Part shown: piece after piece, positions 59,001 through 64,000 of the stretch
Numbering within the stretch: the first letter of the stretch is position 1
Layout of the letters: every line of letters starts with the position of its first letter
Assembly: GCA_965230415.1 (NCBI GenBank)
Contig: CBDDKZ010000005.1
Coordinates: 3,410,001 to 3,474,000 of the forward strand
Reading direction: 5' to 3'
DNA length: 64,000 nt
Source of the DNA: CBDDKZ01 sp965230415
Lineage (GTDB): Bacteria; Bacteroidota; Bacteroidia; Cytophagales; JAAEPT01
Translations under genes and position numbers: made by a program
The notes under the pieces: generated by a model
The model's input: the letters and a program-made list of their open reading frames with translations, nothing else
The model's database searches: none
What the model was told of the DNA's origin: nothing

Positions 59001-62000
59001 TCACGGTGACAGACTCTACCAACGGAGGAACAGACCCGACTTTCCAGTGGTTGGTAAATGGCGTAGTGGTAGCAGGCGATCAGAATACCTTTAGCTCAAC
59101 AACAATGTCCAATGGTGATACAGTAGTAGTTATCATGACTTCTAATGAGACATGTTTAACACAGGCGACAGATTCAGATACGATTATCATGAATGTAACG
59201 GGGGTTGTTGATCCGACCGTAGCAATTGATGTAGACAATAACCCAATCTGTGTGGGAGACCTTGCTCAGCTGTTTGTCACTGACAGTACAGGCGGAGGAA
59301 CAGATCCTACCTTCCAGTGGTACGTGAATAGTGTGGCAGTAGGTATTGATAGCTCAGGTTATTCAAGTACAACATTTAGTGATGGCGATGTGGTAGTAGT
59401 GGTGATGACTACGAACTCTACTTGTGCATCTGCACCAACAGATTCAGATACCGTAGTGATGAATGTGGATCCACTCACTATTCCAAATGTGGATATGACA
59501 GGCGATACGGTTATTTGCGCCGGAGCAACAGCGAACTTCAATGTAACCGATTCTACGGATGCGGGTAGCGATCCAAGTTTCCAGTGGTTGGTAAATGGTG
59601 TGGTAGTAGCTGGTGACCAAAATACCTATAGCGATGCTACCTTATCAGATGGCGACACGGTGATGGTAGTAATTACTTCGAACGATGCCTGTCCGGTACC
59701 AACAACAGACACTGCTTATGTGACGATGGATGTAAATCCATTGGTAGCACCAAATGTGGACATGACTGGTGATACGGTAATTTGCGCCGAGACAACAGCG
59801 AACTTCAGTGTGACTGATTCCACAGATGCGGGTAGTGATCCGAGCTTCCAGTGGTTGGTAAATGGTGTGGTAGTAGCCGGTGACCAAAATACTTACAGTG
59901 ATGCGACCTTATCAGATGGCGATACGGTGATGGTGGTGATCACTTCGAATGAAACTTGTCCATTCCCAACAACCGACACCGCTTTTGTAACGATGGATGT
60001 GACGCCATTGGTAGCACCAAATGTAGAGCTGACAGGCGATACGGTTATTTGCGCCGGAACTACAGCGAACTTCAGCGTGACCGATTCTACGGATGCGGGT
60101 AGCGATCCAAGTTTCCAGTGGTTGGTAAACGGTGTCGTAGTAGCTGGTGACCAAAATACCTACAGTGATGCTACTTTATCAGATGGCGACACAGTAATGG
60201 TAGTAATTACTTCCAATGAAACTTGTCCTTCGCCAACAACAGACACCGCTTTTGTGACCATGGATGTTACGCCATTAGTGGCCCCAAATGTAGACCTGAC
60301 GGGAGATACAGTTATTTGTGACGGAGCTACAGCGAACTTCAGTGTAACTGATTCTACGGACGCGGGTAGCGATCCAACTTTCCAGTGGTTAGTAAATGGC
60401 GTAGTGGTAGCCGGTGATCAAAATACCTACAGTGATGCGACCTTATCAGATGGCGACACGGTGATGGTGGTAATTACCTCGAACGAGACTTGTCCGTCAC
60501 CAACAACAGACACTGCCTATGTAACAATGGATGTAAATCCGAATTTGACACCAAATGTAACAGTAGTAGCGAGCTCTAATCCAATTTGCGCAGGTGAGAA
60601 CGTGATCTTCACGGTGACAGACTCTACCAATGGAGGAACAGACCCGACTTTCCAGTGGTTGGTAAATGGCGTAGTGGTAGCAGGCGATCAGAATACCTTT
60701 AGCTCAACAACAATGTCCAATGGTGATACAGTAGTAGTTATCATGACTTCTAATGAGACATGTTTAACACAGGCGACAGATTCAGATACGATTATCATGA
60801 ATGTAACGGGGGTTGTTGATCCGACCGTAGCAATTGATGTAGACAATAATCCAATCTGTGCGGGAGACCTTGCTCAGCTGTTTGTCACTGACAGTACAGG
60901 CGGAGGAACAGATCCTACCTTCCAGTGGTACGTGAATAGTGTGGCAGTAGGTATTGATAGCTCAGGTTATTCAAGTACAACATTTAGTGATGGCGATGTG
61001 GTAGTAGTGGTGATGACTACGAACTCTACTTGTGCATCTGCACCAACAGATTCAGATACCGTAGTGATGAATGTGGATCCACTCACTATTCCAAATGTGG
61101 ATATGACAGGCGATACGGTTATTTGCGCCGGAGCAACAGCGAACTTCAATGTAACCGATTCTACGGATGCGGGTAGCGATCCAAGTTTCCAGTGGTTGGT
61201 AAATGGTGTGGTAGTAGCTGGTGACCAAAATACCTATAGCGATGCTACCTTATCAGATGGCGACACGGTGATGGTAGTAATTACTTCGAACGATGCCTGT
61301 CCGTTACCAACAACAGACACTGCTTATGTGACGATGGATGTAAATCCATTGGTAGCACCAAATGTGGACATGACTGGCGATACGGTTATTTGTGCTGGAA
61401 CAACAGCGAACTTCAGCGTAACTGATTCCACGGATGCGGGTAGTGATCCGAGCTTCCAGTGGTTAGTAAACGGCGTAGTAGTAGCTGGTGACCAAAATAC
61501 TTACAGTGATGCGACCTTATCAGACGGCGATACGGTAATGGTGGTAATCACTTCGAACGAGACTTGTCCATTCCCAACAACCGACACCGCTTTTGTAACG
61601 ATGGATGTGACGCCATTAGTGGCACCAAATGTAGAGCTGACAGGCGATACGGTTATTTGCGCCGGAACTACAGCGAACTTCAGCGTGACCGATTCTACAG
61701 ATGCGGGTAGCGATCCAACTTTCCAGTGGTTAGTAAATGGCGTAGTGGTAGCTGGTGACCAAAATACTTACAGTGATGCGACCTTATCAGATGGCGATAC
61801 GGTGATGGTGGTAATTACTTCCAATGAGACTTGTCCGTTCCCAACAACAGACACTGCTTTTGTGACAATAGATGTGACGCCATTGGTAGCACCAAATGTA
61901 GATCTGACGGGCGATACGGTAATTTGTGACGGAGCTACGGCCAACTTCAGTGTAACCGATTCTACGGATGCGGGTAGCGATCCAAGTTTCCAGTGGTTAG

Positions 62001-64000
62001 TAAATGGCGTAGTGGTAGCCGGTGATCAAAATACCTACAGTGATGCGACCTTATCAGATGGCGATACGGTGATGGTGGTAATTACCTCGAACGAGACTTG
62101 TCCGTCACCAACAACAGACACTGCCTATGTAACAATGGATGTAAATCCGAATTTGACACCAAATGTAACAGTAGTAGCGAGCTCTAATCCAATTTGCGCA
62201 GGTGAGAACGTGATCTTCACGGTGACAGACTCTACCAACGGAGGAACAGACCCGACTTTCCAGTGGTTGGTAAATGGCGTAGTGGTAACAGGCGATCAGA
62301 ATACCTTTAGCTCAACAACAATGTCCAATGGTGATACAGTAGTAGTTATCATGACTTCTAATGAGACATGTCTAACACAGGCGACAGATTCAGATACGAT
62401 TATCATGAATGTAACGGGGGTTGTTGATCCGGTTGTAGCAATTGATATTGTAACGAATCCAATTTGTGATGGTGATTTAGGGCAACTGTTTGTTACTGAT
62501 TCTACCAATGGAGGTACTGACCCTACCTTCCAGTGGTACGTGAACAGTGTGGCAGTAGGTATTGATAGCTCAGGTTATTCAAGTACAACATTTAATGATG
62601 GTGATGTGGTGGTGGTTGTTATGACTTCTAATTCTACTTGTGCATCTGCACCAACAGATTCAGATACGGTAGTCATTAATGTTACGCCATTGATAGCGCC
62701 AAATGTAGACCTAATTGGAGATACGATAATTTGTGATGGAGCAACAGCGAACTTCAGTGTGACTGATTCTACAGATGCAGGTAACGACCCAAGCTTCCAG
62801 TGGTTGGTAAACGGGGTAGTGGTAGCTGGTGATCAAAATACCTACAATGATGCGACTTTGTCAGACGGTGATACCGTAATGGTGGTAATCACCTCCAATG
62901 AAACTTGTCCGTTCCCTACTACTGATACCGCTTTTGTGACGATGGATGTTACTCCATTGGTAGCGCCAAATGTAGCGATGACAGGTGATACGGTAATTTG
63001 TGATGGAGCAACAGCGAACTTTAGCGTAACTGATTCCACGGACGCGGGCAGCGACCCAAGCTTCCAGTGGTTAGTAAATGGTGTCGTAGTAGCTGGTGAC
63101 CAAAATACCTACAGCGATGCGACTTTGTCAGACGGTGACACCGTAATGGTAGTGATTACTTCGAATGAGACTTGTCCGTTCCCAACTACCGATACAGCCT
63201 TTGTGACCATAGATGTGAATCCGAATTTAACACCGTCAGTTACAATGTCCACTAGTTCAAACCCAATCTGTTCCGGTGAGAATGTGACTTTCAGTGTAAC
63301 TGATTCTACTAATGGTGGTACAGACCCGAGCTTTCAATGGTTTGTAAATGGTGTTGTGGTGGCCGGTGATCAAAATACTTACAGCACTACGACCTTAAAC
63401 GACGGTGATACCATCGTTGTAGTTATGACTTCTAACGAGACTTGCCTGGCTCAAGCAACAGATTCGGATACTATTATTATCAGTGTCACAGGATTAGTTG
63501 ATCCTACGGTCAGTATTGATGTAGATGTGAATCCGGTTTGTGATGGGGACCTGGCCCAATTATTCGTGACCGATAGTACTGGAGGCGGATCTAATCCTAC
63601 GTTCCAATGGTATTTGAACAGTGTAGCGGTAGGTATTGATAGCGCCGGATATTCAAGTACAACATTTAACGATGGAGATGAAGTTGTAGTGGTTATGACA
63701 ACAAGCTCGTTATGTGCTTCTGCACCATCTGATTCGGATACGATTGTAATCAATGTAATTCCTTTGGTGGCACCGAACGTTGCAATGACTGGCGATACGC
63801 TTATTTGTGCCGGAACCACGGCCAACTTCAGTGTGACCGATTCAACAGGCGCAGGTAACGACCCAAGCTTCCAGTGGTTAGTAAACGGTGTAATAGTAGC
63901 TGGTGATCAAAATACTTACAGTGATGCTACTTTGTCGGATGGTGATACCGTTATGGTGGTGATTACATCGAACGAAACCTGTCCGTTCCCTACTACCGAT
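44087..64000 (+). CDS. Giant repetitive T9SS-type surface adhesin (partial, open at right edge)
   Basis: The frame is open for 6638 codons from ATG 44087 to the window end. The signal peptide MKRFNFAILLTFFAFILIS ends near NVYGQ. Residues about 25-230 form a carbohydrate-binding/jelly-roll-like domain (QMLMIDGV, YYFSAWMAS, NDYALDDISF). Ig- or PKD-like domains follow, then one typical SprB repeat (about 715-795; LSCRDAGDGSIDATTSDGTPGYTFSW). Residues 799-3086 are 26 near-identical 88-residue SprB-like repeats, then one diverged copy. After an Ig-like domain, about 38 Ig/PKD-like repeats of 89-90 residues, each with a Cys pair and an FQW core, continue to the edge. A C-terminal sorting domain is expected beyond the window but not seen. 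Surface adhesion is inferred from the SprB-like plan. Confidence 0.88.
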   Translation, partial: MKRFNFAILLTFFAFILISYTNVYGQRCPIPNTETVIDGGFETGSGLHSFGPHTLHTGTCNPGCVSGGTMCSCPGTYLIGSDVDDFNEFLDGASGPNSTLPGVTIEPHSGTQMLMIDGVTSTGQVAWQQTVTVTANTQYYFSAWMASIQNLERTTLKFQIQQTIAPFAIIDLVSFQAETVENGWNQYFDNYTTAAGETSVIIRLVVDNPGGLGASGNDYALDDISFTTACDFLNLAPDPSLPDTVSLCGVSSVDISSGIITHADHTFTWFQNGTDITGGSGGIIDLDSALSNITTPGTYTMCIDSAGCVKEDSTIVLDDLYIDLGPSTVLCDPASTELSIDINSPGAYDINWYLDGVELTFNEGNTTLTANQAGTYSVSVVDTGAVIVCSDTDNVVITTTLPGTAADQSFCLPETVTFTAVSNGGSPSFVWYDQATGGSILDTGFTFTTNPTATTTYYLDDTSSTSVSNNAGPTVSDFVGNGGTTERENEITIQVARDMTLDEFVLKLTGASTNITVELLDATGTTVLQSVNFTGASGDYTATGLGFNLTGGVNYQLNVTPDNTHIRENTANGYVNQGDVFGDLTIVTWNNHTNWYPTYYDFILVENIANPCARVPVTAYLDCPDCTEPTATLADLEVCNPNAPVLTVTTTNAPSGHLYTWYDAAQDTVVAGPTADLDSLVLPTDTSGSFYVVVADPLGPNYYVCLDSSNTATVTSHDPPSVVATGTDLSCRDAGDGSIDATTSDGTPGYTFSWDSGQNTEDISGLDTGTYVLTVTDSETCQDSVTVTISEPDSVIIAVSIVEPTCALGDGQINISGLTDGFNYNVTYTHSVDGAVGPLSLSSTGGVINIGSLNAGNITNIQVDSLGCNSNTVDVTLTNPTDPTIAVSIVEPTCALGDGQINISGLTDGFNYDVTYTHSVDGAVGPLSLSSTGGVINIGSLNAGNITNIQVDSLGCNSNTVDVTLTNPTDPTIAVSIVEPTCALGDGQINISGLTDGFNYDVTYTHSVDGAVGPLSLSSTGGVINIGSLNAGNITNIQVDSLGCNSNTVDVTLTNPTDPTIAVSIVEPTCALGDGQINISGLTDGFNYDVTYTHSVDGAVGPLSLSSTGGVINIGSLNAGNITNIQVDSLGCNSNTVDVTLTNPTDPVIAVSIVEPTCALGDGQINISGLTDGFNYDVTYTHSVDGAVGPLSLSSTGGVINIGSLNAGNITNIQVDSLGCNSNTVDVTLTNPTDPTIAVSIVEPTCALGDGQINISGLTDGFNYDVTYTHSVDGAVGPLSLSSTGGVINIGSLNAGNITNIQVDSLGCNSNTVDVTLTNPTDPTIAVSIVEPTCALGDGQINISGLTDGFNYDVTYTHSVDGAVGPLSLSSTGGVINIGSLNAGNITNIQVDSLGCNSNTVDVTLTNPTDPTIAVSIVEPTCALGDGQINISGLTDGFNYDVTYTHSVDGAVGPLSLSSTGGVINIGSLNAGNITNIQVDSLGCNSNTVDVTLTNPTDPTIAVSIVEPTCALGDGQINISGLTDGFNYDVTYTHSVDGAVGPLSLSSTGGVINIGSLNAGNITNIQVDSLGCNSNTVDVTLTNPTDPTIAVSIVEPTCALGDGQINISGLTDGFNYNVTYTHSVDGAVGPLSLSSTGGVINIGSLNAGNITNIQVDSLGCNSNTVDVTLTNPTDPTIAVSIVEPTCALGDGQINISGLTDGFNYDVTYTHSVDGAVGPLSLSSTGGVINIGSLNAGNITNIQVDSLGCNSNTVDVTLTNPTDPTIAVSIVEPTCALGDGQINISGLTDGFNYDVTYTHSVDGAVGPLSLSSTGGVINIGSLNAGNITNIQVDSLGCNSNTVDVTLTNPTDPTIAVSIVEPTCALGDGQINISGLTDGFNYDVTYTHSVDGAVGPLSLSSTGGVINIGSLNAGNITNIQVDSLGCNSNTVDVTLTNPTDPTIAVSIVEPTCALGDGQINISGLTDGFNYDVTYTHSVDGAVGPLSLSSTGGVINIGSLNAGNITNIQVDSLGCNSNTVDVTLTNPTDPTIAVSIVEPTCALGDGQINISGLTDGFNYDVTYTHSVDGAVGPLSLSSTGGVINIGSLNAGNITNIQVDSLGCNSNTVDVTLTNPTDPTIAVSIVEPTCALGDGQINISGLTDGFNYDVTYTHSVDGAVGPLSLSSTGGVINIGSLNAGNITNIQVDSLGCNSNTVDVTLTNPTDPTIAVSIVEPTCALGDGQINISGLTDGFNYDVTYTHSVDGAVGPLSLSSTGGVINIGSLNAGNITNIQVDSLGCNSNTVDVTLTNPTDPTIAVSIVEPTCALGDGQINISGLTDGFNYDVTYTHSVDGAVGPLSLSSTGGVINIGSLNAGNITNIQVDSLGCNSNTVDVTLTNPTDPTIAVSIVEPTCALGDGQINISGLTDGFNYDVTYTHSVDGAVGPLSLSSTGGVINIGSLNAGNITNIQVDSLGCNSNTVDVTLTNPTDPTIAVSIVEPTCALGDGQINISGLTDGFNYDVTYTHSVDGAVGPLSLSSTGGVINIGSLNAGNITNIQVDSLGCNSNTVDVTLTNPTDPTIAVSIVEPTCALGDGQINISGLTDGFNYNVTYTHSVDGAVGPLSLSSTGGVINIGSLNAGNITNIQVDSLGCNSNTVDVTLTNPTDPTIAVSIVEPTCALGDGQINISGLTDGFNYDVTYTHSVDGAVGPLSLSSTGGVINIGSLNAGNITNIQVDSLGCNSNTVDVTLTNPTDPVIAVSIVEPTCALGDGQINISGLTDGFNYDVTYTHSVDGAVGPLSLSSTGGVINIGSLNAGNITNIQVDSLGCNSNTVDVTLTNPTDPTIAVSIVEPTCALGDGQINISGLTDGFNYDVTYTHSVDGAVGPLSLSSTGGVINIGSLNAGNITNIQVDSLGCNSNTVDVTLTNPTDPTIAVSIVEPTCALGDGQINISGLTDGFNYDVTYTHSVDGAVGPLSLSSTGGVINIGSLNAGNITNIQVDSLGCNSNTVDVTLTNPTDPVIAVSIVEPTCALGDGQINISGLTDGFNYDVTYTHSVDGAVGPLSLSSTGGVINIGSLNAGNITNIQVDSLGCNSNTVDVTLTNPTPPTITTSIIEPTCVGGDGVLIIDGLTDGFNYDITYNDGAVQNITRSSTNDTVQILGFGAGTVTAIQVDSLGCVSNVESETFTNPTPNNGGTASVTTPICDGDNATLTLVGHTGTIQWQDSSLAANWTDIAGATTTPFVITTPLLANSPISYRAIVTDGICVDTSVVTVLTINPNLTPNVTLSVGANPICAGETANFSVTDSTNGGTDPTFQWLVNGVVVAGDQNTYSDATLSDQDTVVVIMTSNETCLTTATDSDTIIMNVSGVVDPTVTINVDNNPICDGDLAQLFVTDSTGGGTDPSFQWYVNSVAVGIDSSGYSSSLFSDGDVVVVVMTTNSACASAPSDSDTIVMNVNPLITPNVDLTGDTVICDGATANFSVTDSTDAGSDPTFQWLVNGVVVAGDQNTYSDATLSDGDTVMVVITSNETCPFPTTDTAYITMDVTPLVAPNVAMTGDTVICDGATANFSVTDSTDAGSDPSFQWLVNGVVVAGDQNTYSDATLSDGDTVMVVITSNETCPFPTTDTAFVTIDVTPLVAPNVDLTGDTVICDGATANFSVIDSTDAGSDPSFQWLVNGVVVAGDQNTYSDATLSDGDTVMVVITSNETCPSPTTDTAFVTIDVTPLVAPNVDLTGDTVICAGATANFSVTDSTDAGSDPSFQWLVNGVVVAGDQNTYSDATLSDGDTVMVVITSNETCPSPTTDTAFVTMDVNPLVAPNVDMTGDTVICAGTTANFSVTDSTDAGSDPSFQWLVNGVVVAGDQNTYSDATLSDGDTVMVVITSNETCPSPTTDTAFVTMDVNPLVTPNVDMTGDTVICAGTTANFSVTDSTDAGSDPSFQWLVNGVVVAGDQNTYNDATLSDGDTVMVVITSNETCPFPTTDTAFVTMDVTPLVAPNVAMTGDTVICAGTTANFSVTDSTDAGSDPSFQWLVNGVVVAGDQNTYSDATLADGDTVMVVITSNETCPFPTTDTAFVTMDVTPLVAPNVDLTGDTVICDGATANFSVTDSTDAGSDPTFQWLVNGVVVAGDQNTYSDATLSDGDTVMVVITSNETCPSPTTDTAYVTMDVNPNLTPNVTVVASSNPICAGENVIFTVTDSTNGGTDPTFQWLVNGVVVAGDQNTFSSTTMSNGDTVVVIMTSNETCLTRATDSDTIIMNVTGVVDPTVAIDVDNNPICAGDLAQLFVTDSTGGGTDPTFQWYVNSVAVGIDSSGYSSTTFSDGDVVVVVMTTNSTCASAPTDSDTVVMNVNPLTIPNVDMTGDTVICAGTTANFSVTDSTDAGSDPSFQWLVNGVVVAGDQNTYSDATLSDGDTVMVVITSNDACPVPTTDTAFVTMDVNPLTIPNVDMTGDTVICDGATANFSVTDSTDAGSDPSFQWLVNGVVVAGDQNTYSDATLSDGDTVMVVITSNDACPVPTTDTAYVTMDVNPLVAPNVDMTGDTVICAGTTANFSVTDSTDAGSDPSFQWLVNGVVVAGDQNTYSDATLADGDTVMVVITSNETCPSPTTDTAFVTMDVNPLVAPNVAMTGDTVICAGATANFSVTDSTDAGSDPSFQWLVNGVVVAGDQNTYSDAILSDGDTVMVVITSNDACPLPTTDTAYVTMDVNPLVAPNVDMTGDTVICAGTTANFSVTDSTDAGSDPSFQWLVNGVVVAGDQNTYSDATLSDGDTVMVVITSNETCPFPTTDTAFVTMDVTPLVAPNVELTGDTVICAGTTANFSVTDSTDAGSDPSFQWLVNGVVVAGDQNTYSDATLSDGDTVMVVITSNETCPSPTTDTAFVTMDVTPLVAPNVDLTGDTVICDGATANFSVTDSTDAGSDPSFQWLVNGVVVAGDQNTYSDATLSDGDTVMVVITSNETCPSPTTDTAYVTMDVNPNLTPNVTVVASSNPICAGENVIFTVTDSTNGGTDPTFQWLVNGVVVAGDQNTFSSTTMSNGDTVVVIMTSNETCLTQATDSDTIIMNVTGVVDPTVAIDVDNNPICVGDLAQLFVTDSTGGGTDPTFQWYVNSVAVGIDSSGYSSTTFSDGDVVVVVMTTNSTCASAPTDSDTVVMNVDPLTIPNVDMTGDTVICAGATANFNVTDSTDAGSDPSFQWLVNGVVVAGDQNTYSDATLSDGDTVMVVITSNDACPVPTTDTAYVTMDVNPLVAPNVDMTGDTVICAETTANFSVTDSTDAGSDPSFQWLVNGVVVAGDQNTYSDATLSDGDTVMVVITSNETCPFPTTDTAFVTMDVTPLVAPNVELTGDTVICAGTTANFSVTDSTDAGSDPSFQWLVNGVVVAGDQNTYSDATLSDGDTVMVVITSNETCPSPTTDTAFVTMDVTPLVAPNVDLTGDTVICDGATANFSVTDSTDAGSDPTFQWLVNGVVVAGDQNTYSDATLSDGDTVMVVITSNETCPSPTTDTAYVTMDVNPNLTPNVTVVASSNPICAGENVIFTVTDSTNGGTDPTFQWLVNGVVVAGDQNTFSSTTMSNGDTVVVIMTSNETCLTQATDSDTIIMNVTGVVDPTVAIDVDNNPICAGDLAQLFVTDSTGGGTDPTFQWYVNSVAVGIDSSGYSSTTFSDGDVVVVVMTTNSTCASAPTDSDTVVMNVDPLTIPNVDMTGDTVICAGATANFNVTDSTDAGSDPSFQWLVNGVVVAGDQNTYSDATLSDGDTVMVVITSNDACPLPTTDTAYVTMDVNPLVAPNVDMTGDTVICAGTTANFSVTDSTDAGSDPSFQWLVNGVVVAGDQNTYSDATLSDGDTVMVVITSNETCPFPTTDTAFVTMDVTPLVAPNVELTGDTVICAGTTANFSVTDSTDAGSDPTFQWLVNGVVVAGDQNTYSDATLSDGDTVMVVITSNETCPFPTTDTAFVTIDVTPLVAPNVDLTGDTVICDGATANFSVTDSTDAGSDPSFQWLVNGVVVAGDQNTYSDATLSDGDTVMVVITSNETCPSPTTDTAYVTMDVNPNLTPNVTVVASSNPICAGENVIFTVTDSTNGGTDPTFQWLVNGVVVTGDQNTFSSTTMSNGDTVVVIMTSNETCLTQATDSDTIIMNVTGVVDPVVAIDIVTNPICDGDLGQLFVTDSTNGGTDPTFQWYVNSVAVGIDSSGYSSTTFNDGDVVVVVMTSNSTCASAPTDSDTVVINVTPLIAPNVDLIGDTIICDGATANFSVTDSTDAGNDPSFQWLVNGVVVAGDQNTYNDATLSDGDTVMVVITSNETCPFPTTDTAFVTMDVTPLVAPNVAMTGDTVICDGATANFSVTDSTDAGSDPSFQWLVNGVVVAGDQNTYSDATLSDGDTVMVVITSNETCPFPTTDTAFVTIDVNPNLTPSVTMSTSSNPICSGENVTFSVTDSTNGGTDPSFQWFVNGVVVAGDQNTYSTTTLNDGDTIVVVMTSNETCLAQATDSDTIIISVTGLVDPTVSIDVDVNPVCDGDLAQLFVTDSTGGGSNPTFQWYLNSVAVGIDSAGYSSTTFNDGDEVVVVMTTSSLCASAPSDSDTIVINVIPLVAPNVAMTGDTLICAGTTANFSVTDSTGAGNDPSFQWLVNGVIVAGDQNTYSDATLSDGDTVMVVITSNETCPFPTTD
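46481..53344 (+). repeat. Array 1: 26 tandem 264-bp coding repeats
   Basis: Units start every 264 bases (46481, 46745, 47009 ... 53081) with no length variation. Each encodes 88 residues with EPTCALGDGQINISGLTDG, YTHSVDGAVGPLSLSS, SLNAGNITNIQVDSLGCNS and DVTLTNP. Variation is almost entirely synonymous; the visible residue changes are PT/PV before IAVS and NYD/NYN. A diverged 27th copy (about 53345-53590; SIIEPTCVGGDGVLIIDGL) closes the array. The pattern C-x-L-x-DG...L.AG...I.V..LGC is SprB-like. Confidence 0.97.
53843..64000 (+). repeat. Array 2: Ig/PKD-like coding repeats in higher-order blocks
   Basis: Each block opens with two distinctive 270-bp units, A (NPNLTPNVTV...) and B (GVVDPTVAIDVDNNPIC...), followed by a variable number of 267-bp C units (VICAGTTANFSVTDSTDAGS, FQWLVNGVVVAGDQN). 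A units start at 53843, 56519, 58928, 60536, 62144 and 63218. The distances 2676, 2409, 1608, 1608 and 1074 equal 2x270 plus 8, 7, 4, 4 and 2 times 267 exactly. The last block is cut by the window edge. Confidence 0.95.
58928..62143 (+). repeat. Two adjacent near-identical 1608-bp blocks within array 2
   Basis: Blocks 58928-60535 and 60536-62143 have the same six-unit layout. They share private variants such as NFNVTD in the first C unit (about 59535 and 61142) and GAATGTGGATCCACTC before it. They differ at scattered positions, for example TGTGTGGGA versus TGTGCGGGA in the B unit. This indicates a recent whole-block duplication. Confidence 0.85.

Noticed and set aside
46481..64000. Possible CRISPR or non-coding satellite array
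   Set aside because: Units are 264-270 bp, contiguous, without spacers, and stay in one open reading frame throughout.

Overview
The window looks like chromosome of a gliding or surface-attached member of the Bacteroidota. Evidence: gliding-type C-terminal sorting domains of the type IX secretion system (T9SS), SprB-like repeats, a PorP/SprF-family protein, a degenerate-Nudix sugar regulator beside xylose genes, SiaB/SiaC homologues, and several TAnnTTTG -7 promoter boxes. The base composition is AT-rich. Genus cannot be given from the sequence alone.

Layout. 1-1662 (-): N-terminal part of a two-component-regulator propeller sensor that runs off the left edge. 2063-13699: a xylose region. 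It holds a divergent Nudix-type regulator, a 1786-residue T9SS adhesin, then xylulokinase, xylose isomerase, a sugar/proton symporter and an FSA-type transaldolase. A perfect 10+3+10 bp palindrome lies just upstream of xylB. 13887-16270: tRNA-Cys, a SulP anion transporter and a TerB-like protein. 16427-23581: a 2384-residue T9SS surface protein with FG-GAP, LamG-like and 15 cadherin/Ig-like repeats. 23617-27993 (-): a SiaA/SiaB/SiaC-like partner-switching module whose PP2C phosphatase is fused to a periplasmic propeller sensor. 28232-33010: PorP/SprF-like protein, a TPR/PD40/OmpA-like protein with eight FEGF repeats, and a small secreted protein. 33260-37413: a YfiR-like protein and a 7TMR-DISM histidine kinase. 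An IS3-family element (34176-35466) with a GAT target duplication cuts this kinase; removing it restores one continuous frame. 37993-43642: tRNA-Asp, accA, an MBL-fold hydrolase, a beta-barrel protein, tyrS, holA and tRNA-Leu. 44087-64000: a giant T9SS-type adhesin, open at the right edge after 6638 codons.

The most striking feature is that giant gene. Array 1 is 26 head-to-tail copies of exactly 264 bp (88 residues, SprB-like). Array 2 is about 38 Ig/PKD-like units of 267 or 270 bp, organised into higher-order blocks of 10, 9, 6, 6 and 4 units plus a truncated block; the two 1608-bp blocks are near identical. In array 1 an 8-codon segment exists in two fully synonymous versions, and the rarer version falls in every fifth unit (5, 10, 15, 20, 25) plus units 4 and 21. 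This points to block duplication and recombination acting under tight protein-level constraint.

How the parts fit: T9SS cargo (three large adhesins) and candidate T9SS/cell-surface partners (SprF-like, OmpA-like) occur with signal-transduction modules (propeller sensors, Sia-like partner switch, YfiR/kinase), interspersed with housekeeping genes and one sugar catabolic operon.
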